From Flavobacterium sp. (GTDB lineage: Bacteria; Bacteroidota; Bacteroidia; Flavobacteriales; Flavobacteriaceae): a stretch of 64,000 nucleotides of DNA. The first letter of the stretch is position 1, and each line of letters opens with the position of its first letter. The stretch covers positions 62,001 through 126,000 of the forward strand of contig NZ_JANJUQ010000033.1 of the NCBI RefSeq assembly GCF_024710485.1, given 5' to 3'. Positions 53,256 through 61,332 of the stretch are shown here, piece by piece. The position numbers and the translations under genes are program-made. The notes under the pieces are model-generated. The model was given only the letters and a program-made list of their open reading frames with translations, made no database searches and was not told the origin of the DNA.

Positions 53256-53302
53256 AAACAGCAGTTGTTAAATTTTTAAATTTTCAAATTTTCAAATCTC
53301 CC
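53256..53302. repeat. Octamer words (AAATTTTC) before the DUF58 gene
   Basis: About five near-identical 8-bp units (aaattttt, aaattttc, aaattttc, aaatctcc, caattgg-) lead into the TATATTTG promoter box at 53310-53317, whose end is only 4 bp from the start codon at 53322. Confidence 0.65.
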
Positions 53303-53321
53303 AATTGGTTATATTTGACTT

Positions 53322-54260
53322 ATGAAGATTGAAGCACAAAAAGAACTCGTTTCCGGATTCAAGCATTTGGAGCTGCTGGCCAATCAAGTCGTAGAAGGCT
53401 TTATTTCGGGGATGCACAAGTCGCCTTTTCACGGATTTTCTGCTGAGTTTGCCGAACATAAAGTGTATAATACCGGCGAAAGCACCAAACACATCGATTG
53501 GAAACTATTTGCCAAAACCGACCGTTTATATACTAAACGATTCGAGGAAGAAACTAATTTGCGTTGTCATTTGATAATCGACAATTCTTCTTCCATGCAT
53601 TATCCGAAATTAAAGGCGAATGAGCCGTTTTACCACAACAAAATCGGTTTTTCGGTCTTGGCTTCCGCAGTCTTGATGAACTTGCTTAAAAAGCAGCGCG
53701 ATGCGGTCGGACTTAGTGTCTATTCGGATACTTACGAATATTACGCGCCCGAAAAAGGCAGTGACAGACACCATCGTATGATTTTGAATAAGTTGGAAGA
53801 TTTGTTGGAAAATCCAAAGCAAGCCAAAAGCACGGATACAGTAACTTTTTTACACCAAATAGCAGAAAAAATGCACCGCCGTTCGATGATTATCTTATTT
53901 ACAGATATGTTTGATCCGACGGCTAATGACGGAAAAACGGAGGCTTTGTTCAATGCATTACAACATTTGAAACACGACAAGCATCGGGTGGTAGTTTTTC
54001 ATGTCACCGACAAGCAAACCGAAATCAACTTTGATTTTGACAATGCACCGCGCAAATTCATCGATCTGGAAACGGGTGAGCAGATTAATATTTTTGCCGA
54101 CAGCATTAAAGAAGCATACGAAGAAAAAGTAGCAGCTTATTTTAAATCGTTAGCATTGACTTGTGCGCAAAACAAAATCAAGTACGTTCCGGTGGCAGTG
54201 GAGGAAAGTTTTGAAAAAATTTTAACGACATACTTGGTTGAAAAACAAATGTTTGGTTAG
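53322..54260 (+). CDS. DUF58 protein (von Willebrand A-like)
   Basis: 312 residues. 'FHGFSAEFAEHKVYNTGESTKHIDWKLFAKTDRLYTKRFEEE' is the DUF58 signature, and 'LIIDNSSSM' a MIDAS-like DxSxS motif. Such proteins are usually encoded with a MoxR ATPase in envelope-stress or metal-insertion systems; no MoxR gene is adjacent here. The promoter box lies so close to the start that the mRNA may be nearly leaderless. Confidence 0.9.
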   Translation: MKIEAQKELVSGFKHLELLANQVVEGFISGMHKSPFHGFSAEFAEHKVYNTGESTKHIDWKLFAKTDRLYTKRFEEETNLRCHLIIDNSSSMHYPKLKANEPFYHNKIGFSVLASAVLMNLLKKQRDAVGLSVYSDTYEYYAPEKGSDRHHRMILNKLEDLLENPKQAKSTDTVTFLHQIAEKMHRRSMIILFTDMFDPTANDGKTEALFNALQHLKHDKHRVVVFHVTDKQTEINFDFDNAPRKFIDLETGEQINIFADSIKEAYEEKVAAYFKSLALTCAQNKIKYVPVAVEESFEKILTTYLVEKQMFG

Positions 54261-54298
54261 CTTGCCAAAAGAGAATTGAATTTTTTAGCAAAAAAAAG

Positions 54299-54328
54299 TT
54301 GCAGGATTAAAAATCAGTTGTATATTTG
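54299..54328 (+). promoter_or_regulatory. Promoter of tRNA-Asp
   Basis: TTG at 54299-54301 and TATATTTG at 54321-54328 are separated by 19 bp, a near-consensus Bacteroidota promoter. The mature tRNA starts 18 bp further on. Confidence 0.8.
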
Positions 54329-54346
54329 CAACCGCAATTAAGCGAT

Positions 54347-54420
54347 GGTTTGGTAGTTCAGTTGGTTAGAATACATGCCTGTCACGCATGGGGTCGCGGG
54401 TTCGAGTCCCGTCCAGACCG
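54347..54420 (+). tRNA. tRNA-Asp (GTC)
   Basis: 74 nt. The acceptor stem GGTTTGG pairs with CCAGACC (one G-U pair), with discriminator G. The anticodon arm is CATGC-CTGTCAC-GCATG with anticodon GTC at 54381-54383; the T-arm contains GGTTCGAGTCC. The 3' CCA is not encoded. Confidence 0.97.
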
Positions 54421-54431
54421 CTAAAATTGGG

Positions 54432-54460
54432 AAAGGATTTCAGAAATGAAATCCTTTTTT
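54432..54460 (+). terminator. Terminator of tRNA-Asp
   Basis: Perfect 10-bp stem AAAGGATTTC / GAAATCCTTT with T6, 12 bp after the tRNA. Confidence 0.88.
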
Positions 54461-54576
54461 GCCCAAAATAGGTTTTTGAAAAATCTAGTTTAGGTTCCAA
54501 AAAAGCATTTAAGATTAGTTGTGTTGTTTCGCTACGACTTTGTAACTCGTAGCAGGTTTAGTAGTTAGACCAATGA

Positions 54577-54610
54577 AAAGCTTTCCCTTTTTTAGGGATG
54601 GCTTTTTTGC
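54577..54610. terminator. Terminator-like hairpin in the tRNA-Asp downstream region
   Basis: AAAAGCTTTCCC and GGGATGGCTTTT form an imperfect stem followed by T6. No complete gene is recognisable between the tRNA and 54752; the stretch looks like gene debris. Confidence 0.55.
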
Positions 54611-54751
54611 TTTATGGCAGTTGCTGTTTATTGTATTTCCTTTCAAAAGTTTTCTATTCAGCTGTAATATATTGATTATTTGCGCGTTGCATTGTCTTTT
54701 TGATGATATTGAATTATCGCCATCTTTTGCTAACACTACTGTAAAGGCTAG

Positions 54752-55144
54752 ATCACTTTCCAAATCAAACCCATGCCGGGTTACGCTGTAGGCGATATTA
54801 TTCCGAATACGGCTTCGATTTATTTTGATTTTAATCCACCGATTATAACGAATACATTTACTACAGAATTTGTGCAACAGTTAGGCGTGGACGAATTTGA
54901 GAACAGTGATTTTGTATTTTATCCTAATCCGGTTTCCGATTGGCTTACCGTAAGTGTAAGAGGCAATACAACTATTGCGAATGTTGTGGTATATGATGTT
55001 TTAGGGAAAACAGTATTCACACAAAAAACAGCTGGTTTAGCTACCCAAACCATCGATTTATCATCCGTGTCAAAAGGACTTTACTTAATTGAAGTCACTA
55101 CCGATGCCAATCAAAAAGTCATTAAAAAGTTAATAGTAGACTAA
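54752..55144 (+). pseudogene. C-terminal remnant of a T9SS surface protein
   Basis: An in-frame TAG at 54749 precedes sequence that already matches the end of large flavobacterial surface proteins ('ITFQIKPMPGYAVGDIIP', 'ASIYFDFNPPIITNTF'), so homology begins before the first available Met (54773). A complete T9SS type A sorting domain follows ('FVFYPNPVSDWLTVSV' to 'VIKKLIVD'). No signal peptide is present. It appears to be the 3' end of a gene whose body was lost, next to tRNA-Asp. A terminator-like stem follows. Confidence 0.75.
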
Positions 55145-55164
55145 TTACTGCAATCTCAATAAGC

Positions 55165-55195
55165 AAAGCCTTCTTTCTAGAGGGCTTTCTTTTTT
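55165..55195 (+). terminator. Terminator after the T9SS remnant
   Basis: AAAGCCTT / AGGGCTTT stem (one G-T pair) followed by C and T6. Confidence 0.7.
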
Positions 55196-55261
55196 GAGTA
55201 AAGTTTAGCTTGCTGAATATAATTTCTTATTTTTGAAACTGTTAATCGACTTAATTCATAC

Positions 55262-55738
55262 ATGAAAAAAGCATTGGCTTTACTTTTACTAACCGTTTGT
55301 CTTTCTTGCCAATATTTGGAGAAGAAAGTGCCGTCGGAGCAAGAATTACTCGAACAACAACTGAAAGAAATCAATTGGACAGAAGTCGATGAATACCCTT
55401 CAGTAAGCGATTGTGAAACCCTAACAGATGCCAATCTACGCAAGCAATGTTTCTTCGATTTTTTAACGGCTGCTATTGAGCAAAAACTGGCTGTTGATAC
55501 CTTGGCGACGATGTTTCCTAAATTGGATACCATAGAAGTTAGAGTGACTGTTTTACCAAATGCTACTTTAGAATTCAAACCCGAATTTCCTAAAGATTCT
55601 GTGGCTTATGATACCATTAAAATCGACAGTATATTGCGTGCCCGCTTGGTTGATTTTCCTAAAGTAAATCCGGCTATAAAAAGAGGTTTACCTGTAAAAA
55701 CACAATTCGTCCTTCCGGTAATTATCAAGCAAGAATAG
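55262..55738 (+). CDS. Lipoprotein with a TonB-C-terminal-like end
   Basis: 158 residues. The lipobox ends at Cys18 ('TVCLSCQYLEK'). Two further Cys (in 'SDCETLTDANLRKQCFF') may form a disulphide. The last 30 residues ('VNPAIKRGLPVKTQFVLPVIIKQE') resemble the final strands of TonB C-terminal domains. There is no transmembrane energy-transducing segment, so it is not a normal TonB. A promoter-like TATTTTTG lies upstream. Function unknown. Confidence 0.7.
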   Translation: MKKALALLLLTVCLSCQYLEKKVPSEQELLEQQLKEINWTEVDEYPSVSDCETLTDANLRKQCFFDFLTAAIEQKLAVDTLATMFPKLDTIEVRVTVLPNATLEFKPEFPKDSVAYDTIKIDSILRARLVDFPKVNPAIKRGLPVKTQFVLPVIIKQE

Positions 55739-55765
55739 CTGTAAGTTTGTCGATAGACAAAGAAG

Positions 55766-56899
55766 TTATCGGTTAAATTTTCTGCCTTTCCAGGAAAAAC
55801 TGCCGAACAAAGAATAAATCCCAACCAAACTTGAGTAAAACGGATACACAATACTGCTGGCCAAAGGCAGTAGCCATTGTCCTTTGAGCAAGTATTTGTT
55901 AGTTTTGTACAATAGTAAATAATCCACTAGGTACTTAGTCGAAAACACGCCAAGCCAAATACTAAGATTTAAACATCCGCAAATCACAAACCACAAACCA
56001 ACAACCAAGCCTAAATTCATTAGGAATACTATCACTGCCAGAAGCTTGGCATAAGTGCTTTGGTAACCCGTAGTTTTACTCGCCCAACGCACTCGTTGTT
56101 GGAAAAAGGCAAACAAATCATTTTCGGGTTTGGTTTTGACAATATTTTGAGAGTGTTTCAAATAGTGTACTTTTTCAGGGGAATGATTTACCGCTTTTTG
56201 CAGTAAAAACACATCGTCGCCACTAGCCCTGTTTTGGTTGCCGTTAAAACCATTCAATGAAGTAAAGAGCTTTTTGGTATAGGCAAAATTGGCTCCATTA
56301 CACATAAAGGGCTTGCCCAATCCGAAACTGCCTATGGTAGTGCCTTGTAAACTTAATAAATCCAGTTGTTGAAAATGGTGAAACCAATTGTTCTTCACTT
56401 TATAAGCTACGGCGCCCACTACCATCTCAGGTTGGTGTTTCTGAATGTATTCGTCAAGGGTCAGCAACCAGTTTTTGGGTACCGTACAATCGGCATCTGT
56501 AGTGATAATCCAATCGTGTTTGACGATTGGTATTGCTCTGGCTATAGCATCTTTTTTAGGTGAATCAGACAAACGCAAATTCTCTAAAAGCGTGGTGTCG
56601 ATAGTATCATGCTCCATGCGCCAACGAATGCAAATTCGCTCTGAAAGATCGGTCGAAAAATCATCTACCATGATAATCTCAATCAACTCATGCGGGTAGT
56701 TCAGTTTGGAGAAAGAAGCTAATAGTCTCGGTAAATTTTTGGCTTCGTTACGAAACGGAACTATAATTGTAAAAGCTGTTTTAGGTTCAATTGTTGTCGT
56801 TTTGAACGTTTTGATTTTACCGTAGCCCCAAATCAATTGCACCATCAGTATGCTATAGAGCAATACAATCGACGATAAGATTATAGTGATTAATTCCAT
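55766..56899 (-). CDS. Membrane glycosyltransferase, family 2
   Basis: 377 residues. There is an N-terminal membrane anchor (about 4-25), a GT-A domain with 'FTIIVPFRNEAKNLPRLL', 'EIIMVDDFSTDLSERI', the DxD-type 'ITTDADCTVPKNWL' and the QxxRW-like 'QQRVRWASKT', and C-terminal membrane helices (about 285-360). This is the processive GT2 layout used for surface polysaccharide or glycolipid synthesis. It overlaps the upstream flippase-like gene by 10 bp, so the two are translationally coupled. Confidence 0.9.
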   Translation of the reverse strand: MELITIILSSIVLLYSILMVQLIWGYGKIKTFKTTTIEPKTAFTIIVPFRNEAKNLPRLLASFSKLNYPHELIEIIMVDDFSTDLSERICIRWRMEHDTIDTTLLENLRLSDSPKKDAIARAIPIVKHDWIITTDADCTVPKNWLLTLDEYIQKHQPEMVVGAVAYKVKNNWFHHFQQLDLLSLQGTTIGSFGLGKPFMCNGANFAYTKKLFTSLNGFNGNQNRASGDDVFLLQKAVNHSPEKVHYLKHSQNIVKTKPENDLFAFFQQRVRWASKTTGYQSTYAKLLAVIVFLMNLGLVVGLWFVICGCLNLSIWLGVFSTKYLVDYLLLYKTNKYLLKGQWLLPLASSIVYPFYSSLVGIYSLFGSFSWKGRKFNR

Positions 56900-57813
56900 T
56901 TCGGTTTAAATTTTAAAACATAATAACTCCCGATTACAACGGGTAAAACAACATTCAAAAACCACATTAAAGTGGCAACAAAAACGACAATCCATTCGTT
57001 TACGCCCAGTGGCTCAAAGAAAAACAGTGCCACACTTCCTTTAACAGCAAAGTCTAAAAACTGAAAACTGGGTAACGAAGAAGCCAAAAAATAAACTGTC
57101 GCAATCGAAGCTATTAATGTTGGATAAGGTAAATCTACATCAAATGCCAGAAATAAAAAATAGTATTGATGCGAAAAAACCAAATAGCGAGCGATAGCCA
57201 AAATGATATTCTTGCGGTGTATCGGCTTAGGAATTTCATTGATTTTATGCAGTAGTTTTTCGATGGAATACCCTTTGAAAGTTATGGATTTGCTTAAAAA
57301 GGAAAGGCCGATAATAAATATGCTAATACCCACAATTCCCAACGTCCAAAACTTGTACCCCAACATCCAAAGCCCAATGGTTCCGAAAATAACCGTTAAC
57401 AACATTTGAATACCATTGCAAATGAGGTTGAGGAAAATCACCTTTTTGGTTTTCTTTTTTTCGAAATACATTGCTTTTCCGGCATATTCTCCCAAACCGT
57501 TAGGCGTAAAAATGCCGGCAGTTAAAGCGCTAAGCACTTGTTTGGCAGCTTCGCCTACAGTAATCGGTCGGATAAAAGTTACCAAATTTTGCCATTTTAA
57601 AATTTCAAAATACCGATTGGCTACACTAAAGGAAAGCAAAAACAAAATTCCCCAAAACGACTGTTTTTCCCAAAGTAAATGGTGGAATTTAACCCAATCG
57701 AGTTTATTGTTGTGGGCTAATTGGTCGTATATAAAATAAAAAGCAGCTCCAACAATCAAAAGTTTGATTAGAAAAACGATGAATTGCTTAGCTTTGTATG
57801 AAATTGTAACCAT
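56890..57813 (-). CDS. Flippase-like membrane protein (YbhN/LPG-synthase TM family)
   Basis: 307 residues with about eight transmembrane segments. 'AKQVLSALTAGIFTPNGLGEYAGKAMYF' (residues 89-116) is the conserved 'PGG.G'-like motif of the lysylphosphatidylglycerol-synthase TM/UPF0104 family. Relatives may flip lipids or lipid-linked sugars. Coupling to the GT2 gene suggests a shared envelope pathway. Confidence 0.85.
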   Translation of the reverse strand: MVTISYKAKQFIVFLIKLLIVGAAFYFIYDQLAHNNKLDWVKFHHLLWEKQSFWGILFLLSFSVANRYFEILKWQNLVTFIRPITVGEAAKQVLSALTAGIFTPNGLGEYAGKAMYFEKKKTKKVIFLNLICNGIQMLLTVIFGTIGLWMLGYKFWTLGIVGISIFIIGLSFLSKSITFKGYSIEKLLHKINEIPKPIHRKNIILAIARYLVFSHQYYFLFLAFDVDLPYPTLIASIATVYFLASSLPSFQFLDFAVKGSVALFFFEPLGVNEWIVVFVATLMWFLNVVLPVVIGSYYVLKFKPKWN

Positions 57814-57870
57814 AAGTGCAAAGAAAGTAAAACTTTGACCTTATAACCTAAAATCCCTTAGCAAAATCCA

Positions 57871-58425
57871 ATGGCCAACGAACGCATCATATTAGGCATT
57901 GACCCCGGAACGACCATTATGGGATTCGGATTGATTAAAGTCATTAACAAGAAAATGCAATTTCTTCAGTTAAACGAATTGATCCTGAGCAAGTATGATG
58001 ATCACTACACCAAGCTTAAAGTCATTTTTGAACGAACCATCGAACTTATCGAAACCCATCATCCCGATGAAATCGCTATTGAAGCACCGTTTTTCGGGAA
58101 GAATGTACAGTCGATGTTAAAGTTGGGAAGAGCACAAGGCGTTGCTATGGCGGCCGGTTTGTCGCGCCAAATTCCCATCACCGAATATGAGCCGAAAAAA
58201 ATCAAAATGGCCATCACCGGTAACGGAAACGCCAGCAAAGAGCAAGTCGCCAAAATGTTGCAACAATTGTTAGGCTTGAAAGAATTGCCCAAAAATCTGG
58301 ATTCTACCGATGGTTTGGCGGCGGCGGTTTGTCATTTTTTCAACTCCGGAAAAGTCACCGCCGGAAAAAGCTATACGGGTTGGGACGCTTTTGTCAAACA
58401 AAATCAAGAACGAATAAAAAAATAG
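57871..58425 (+). CDS. ruvC: Holliday junction resolvase RuvC
   Basis: 184 residues. RuvC cuts Holliday junctions in recombinational repair. The four catalytic acids can be placed: Asp11 ('GIDPGTT'), Glu71 ('IAIEAPFFGK'), and Asp144 and Asp147 ('NLDSTDGLAAAVCHF'). No ruvA or ruvB is adjacent. It lies upstream of hemW in the same direction. Confidence 0.97.
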   Translation: MANERIILGIDPGTTIMGFGLIKVINKKMQFLQLNELILSKYDDHYTKLKVIFERTIELIETHHPDEIAIEAPFFGKNVQSMLKLGRAQGVAMAAGLSRQIPITEYEPKKIKMAITGNGNASKEQVAKMLQQLLGLKELPKNLDSTDGLAAAVCHFFNSGKVTAGKSYTGWDAFVKQNQERIKK

Positions 58426-58477
58426 TATGCAGTTGCAGTTTTCTGTATTGTTGACTGAGACTGAAATTGAGGCTAAA

Positions 58478-59611
58478 ATGAGCGGCATCTACATCCATAT
58501 TCCTTTTTGCAAACAAGCGTGTCATTACTGCGACTTTCATTTTTCGACTTCTCTAAAGAAGAAAGATGAAATGGTAGCGGCTTTGGCGAAAGAAATTGCC
58601 ATGCGAAAAAACGAGTTTAAAGATGAGGTTGTGGAAACCATTTACTTTGGAGGCGGAACACCTTCAATATTGCAGATAGCTGATTTAAGGTTGTTGATTG
58701 ATACGGTTTTTAAGCATTATAAGGTAGTTGATGAGCCCGAAATTACCGTTGAAGCCAATCCCGATGATTTATCCGAAGAACGTATTATCGCCTTGTCGCA
58801 AAACAAAGTCAATCGCTTGAGCATCGGAATTCAGTCTTTTTTTGAAGACGATTTAAAGCTGATGAATCGCGCGCACAATGTAGCGGAAGCCAAGCAGTGC
58901 CTGGAAATCGCCACGAAGTATTTCGATAACATCACCATCGACTTGATTTACGGTATGCCCGAGATGAGCCGTGAAAAATGGCTACAAAATATCCAGACGG
59001 CTTTGTCCTATAATATTCCGCACATCTCGAGTTACGCCTTGACGGTTGAACCGAAAACAGCCTTGCATCAATTCATTCAAAAAGGAGTGATTGCTCCGTT
59101 GGATGACGATTTGGCACAAGACCATTTCCATTTGTTGGTCGATACTTTGGAAGACCACGGTTTTGTGCATTACGAACTGTCTAATTTTGGGAAAGATGAC
59201 TATTTCTCGAAAAACAACTCGAGTTATTGGCTGGGTAAAAAGTACCTCGGCATCGGACCTTCGGCGCATAGTTACGACGGTGAAAAGCGCGGCTGGAACA
59301 TCGCCAACAATTCGCTTTATCTGAAATCATTGGCCAATAATGAATTGCCGATTGAAATAGAAACCTTAACCAAAACGGATCGGTATAACGAATACATTAT
59401 GACGGGTTTGCGCACCATTTGGGGTGTTTCTTTGGACAGAATCGAAAACGAATTCGGGGTCAACTATCTTAATTATTTACAACAGCAAGCTGCCAAATAC
59501 CTGGAAGATCATTTACTTTTTGTAGACGACAATATTCTACGAACCACCAAAAAAGGGAAGTTTTTAAGTGATGGTATAGCGAGTGATTTGTTTTTGCTAA
59601 ATTTGGAATGA
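58478..59611 (+). CDS. hemW: Radical SAM heme chaperone HemW
   Basis: 377 residues from 58478 ('MSGIYIHIPFCKQACHYC'). The [4Fe-4S] ligands are Cys11, Cys15 and Cys18, with an extra Cys-lacking 'DFHF' instead of the fourth Cys of true HemN, which marks HemW. 'YFGGGTPSIL' follows. HemW inserts heme into respiratory enzymes and does not act as coproporphyrinogen dehydrogenase. The 17 in-frame codons upstream of this Met are CAGTTT/ACTGA word spacer, so the longer start is rejected. Confidence 0.93.
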   Translation: MSGIYIHIPFCKQACHYCDFHFSTSLKKKDEMVAALAKEIAMRKNEFKDEVVETIYFGGGTPSILQIADLRLLIDTVFKHYKVVDEPEITVEANPDDLSEERIIALSQNKVNRLSIGIQSFFEDDLKLMNRAHNVAEAKQCLEIATKYFDNITIDLIYGMPEMSREKWLQNIQTALSYNIPHISSYALTVEPKTALHQFIQKGVIAPLDDDLAQDHFHLLVDTLEDHGFVHYELSNFGKDDYFSKNNSSYWLGKKYLGIGPSAHSYDGEKRGWNIANNSLYLKSLANNELPIEIETLTKTDRYNEYIMTGLRTIWGVSLDRIENEFGVNYLNYLQQQAAKYLEDHLLFVDDNILRTTKKGKFLSDGIASDLFLLNLE

Positions 59612-59614
59612 TAT

Positions 59615-60081
59615 AACCGCAAAGAGCGCAAAAGAGATAAGCAAAGAACGCCAAGAAGATTATGACAGAAAATGAATTATCTAAAGTTGTATTTGATTGT
59701 GCTTTAAAAGTTCATCAAGCATTAGGTCCCGGGCTTTTAGAAAGCGCTTATGAAGAGTGTTTGTTTTTGAGTTAAAAAAGTATGGTTTAGATGTTCAGAA
59801 GCAAAAAGCACTTCCGCTTGTTTATGAAGAGGTTAAGCTCGATGTTGGTTATAGAATTGATATTATTATAGAAAACAAATTGATTGTAGAAGTTAAATCT
59901 GTTGAGGTATTGAATGATGTTCATTTTGCACAGCTCTTAACCTATTTAAAATTGACGAATTGTAAGTTAGGATTGCTAATCAATTTTAATGTATCATTAA
60001 CAAAAAACGGAATAAAACGAATTGTAAATAATCTTTAATACCTTGCGAACACTGCGTAATTCTTTTGCGCTCTTTGCGGTT
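59615..60081. mobile_element. GxxExxY gene flanked by perfect 21-bp inverted repeats
   Basis: AACCGCAAAGAGCGCAAAAG(A) at 59615-59635 is exactly inverted at 60061-60081. The arms continue inward as CGCAAA-type and TTGCG-type 8-bp words. The unit fits between the hemW stop (59611) and the cyclase start (60089) and contains only the GxxExxY gene. No transposase is present. Whether it moves is unknown. Confidence 0.55.
59662..60038 (+). pseudogene. GxxExxY protein gene, frameshifted
   Basis: The first frame reads Met-Thr-Glu-Asn-Glu-Leu ... 'GPGLLESAYEECLF' and stops at 59775. The second frame, one base off, continues 'ELKKYGLDVQKQKALPLVYEEVKLDVGYRIDIIIENKLIVEVKSVE' to the normal C-terminus 'RIVNNL'. 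The break is in a run of five T (59764-59768); one extra T would restore the family sequence. The GxxExxY family has PD-(D/E)XK nuclease-like residues (Asp in 'YRIDI', Glu-x-Lys in 'IVEVK') but no established function. It may be a true pseudogene or a homopolymer sequencing error. Confidence 0.88.
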
Positions 60082-60088
60082 GAATAAA

Positions 60089-60844
60089 ATGAAAGCAACA
60101 ATAAACAACTTCCAAATCGACTTATCTAAACCTATTGATATTTCTATTCCATTGACCAATACCGAGGACAATCCTATCGCTTGGTATATTGAAAAGCCGG
60201 TTATAGAGCCGGTGAAATTTGGCAATTGGGTTGGAAAAGTATCGGAAGGCAGTTCCACCAATTTTAACAACATCTTTTTCAATCCGCACGGGCACGGCAC
60301 CCATACCGAATGTTTAGGCCACATTACCAAAGCTTTTTACAGCATCAATCAATGTTTGAATCGTTTTTTCTTTTCCGCAGAGTTGATTTCGGTCACACCC
60401 GAGCAAGTGGTAGACGATTGTATCATCACCAAATTTCAAATTGTTAATGCTTTAAACGGGAAAACTCCGGAAGCACTTATTATTCGCACCTTGCCGAACG
60501 AAGAGAGTAAAAAACACAAAAACTATTCGCACACCAATCCACCATACTTGTCAGAAGACGCAGGGACTTTTATCCGAGAAATCGGAATTAAACATTTGCT
60601 GATTGATTTGCCCAGTGTAGATAGGGAAGAAGACGAAGGCAGATTATTAGCCCACAAAGCGTTCTGGAATGTAAAAGACGTCAACCATCTCAATGCCGAC
60701 GCCCGCTTGGATTGTACCATAACCGAAATGATTTATGTGGGTAATGAAGTGCCGGACGGCAGCTATCTATTGAATTTGCAAATCGCTTCTTTTGAAAACG
60801 ATGCTTCTCCCAGCAAACCAATATTATTCAAATTAGAAGATTGA
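60089..60844 (+). CDS. Cyclase family protein (kynurenine formamidase-like)
   Basis: 251 residues. The start at 60089 is used because codons upstream belong to the inverted repeat. 'NPHGHGTHTECLGH' is the HxGTHxD/E metal-binding motif of the cyclase/arylformamidase family, and 'DAGTFIREIGIKHLLIDLPSVDREEDEG' the second block. The family hydrolyses formyl-kynurenine or related cyclic substrates; no tryptophan catabolic genes are nearby, so the substrate is open. Confidence 0.88.
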   Translation: MKATINNFQIDLSKPIDISIPLTNTEDNPIAWYIEKPVIEPVKFGNWVGKVSEGSSTNFNNIFFNPHGHGTHTECLGHITKAFYSINQCLNRFFFSAELISVTPEQVVDDCIITKFQIVNALNGKTPEALIIRTLPNEESKKHKNYSHTNPPYLSEDAGTFIREIGIKHLLIDLPSVDREEDEGRLLAHKAFWNVKDVNHLNADARLDCTITEMIYVGNEVPDGSYLLNLQIASFENDASPSKPILFKLED

Positions 60845-60865
60845 TGCCATTCGAATTCAGTATAA

Positions 60866-60907
60866 AATCTACAATCACCAATTGTTAATCTACAATCTTC
60901 AATCGGT
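60866..60907. repeat. Six tandem heptamers (AATcnnn) abutting the MmcQ start codon
   Basis: Units aatctac, aatcacc, aattgtt, aatctac, aatcttc, aatcggt run end to end and the last base touches the ATG at 60908. Confidence 0.85.
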
Positions 60908-61279
60908 ATGAATATCCAACAACTCTACGAATTCTGTCTTTCCAAAAAAGGCGTCACCGAACATTTTCCGTTTGACGAGGATACTTTGGTGTTTAAAGTA
61001 GGCGGAAAAATGTTTTGCTTGACGTCTTTAAAAGAGTGGGAAAACAATACGCCATCACTCAATTTAAAATGCGATCCGGAACGTGCCGAAACACTTCGTG
61101 CCGAATACGATGCCATCAATCCGGGCTATCATATGAGCAAAATCCATTGGAATACGATTGCGTTTCACAGTGATGTTTCCGATAAAATGATGTGTGAACT
61201 CATCAATCATTCTTACGATTTGGTTTTCAAAAGTTTGACAAAAAAAAGTCAAAACGAAATTCTTCAAAACGAGAATTAG
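60908..61279 (+). CDS. MmcQ/YjbR-family protein
   Basis: 123 residues. 'YEFCLSKKGVTEHFPFDEDTLVFKVGGKMFCLTSL' at the N-terminus and 'YHMSKIHWNTIAFH' in the C-terminal half are the family pattern, which has a CyaY-like fold. It is often annotated as DNA-binding without direct proof. Confidence 0.93.
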   Translation: MNIQQLYEFCLSKKGVTEHFPFDEDTLVFKVGGKMFCLTSLKEWENNTPSLNLKCDPERAETLRAEYDAINPGYHMSKIHWNTIAFHSDVSDKMMCELINHSYDLVFKSLTKKSQNEILQNEN

Positions 61280-61332
61280 GCATTACTTTTGTAAAGCTAT
61301 TGCAATACAAAATCAAAGAAACTTTTTTTACC

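Noticed and set aside
54515-54877. A 120-codon open frame on the minus strand beside tRNA-Asp
   Set aside because: It lies antisense to the recognisable T9SS remnant, has no family features, and crosses a terminator-like hairpin.
59615-60081. Classical insertion sequence
   Set aside because: No transposase and no clear target-site duplication at the 21-bp arms; listed only as a putative unit.
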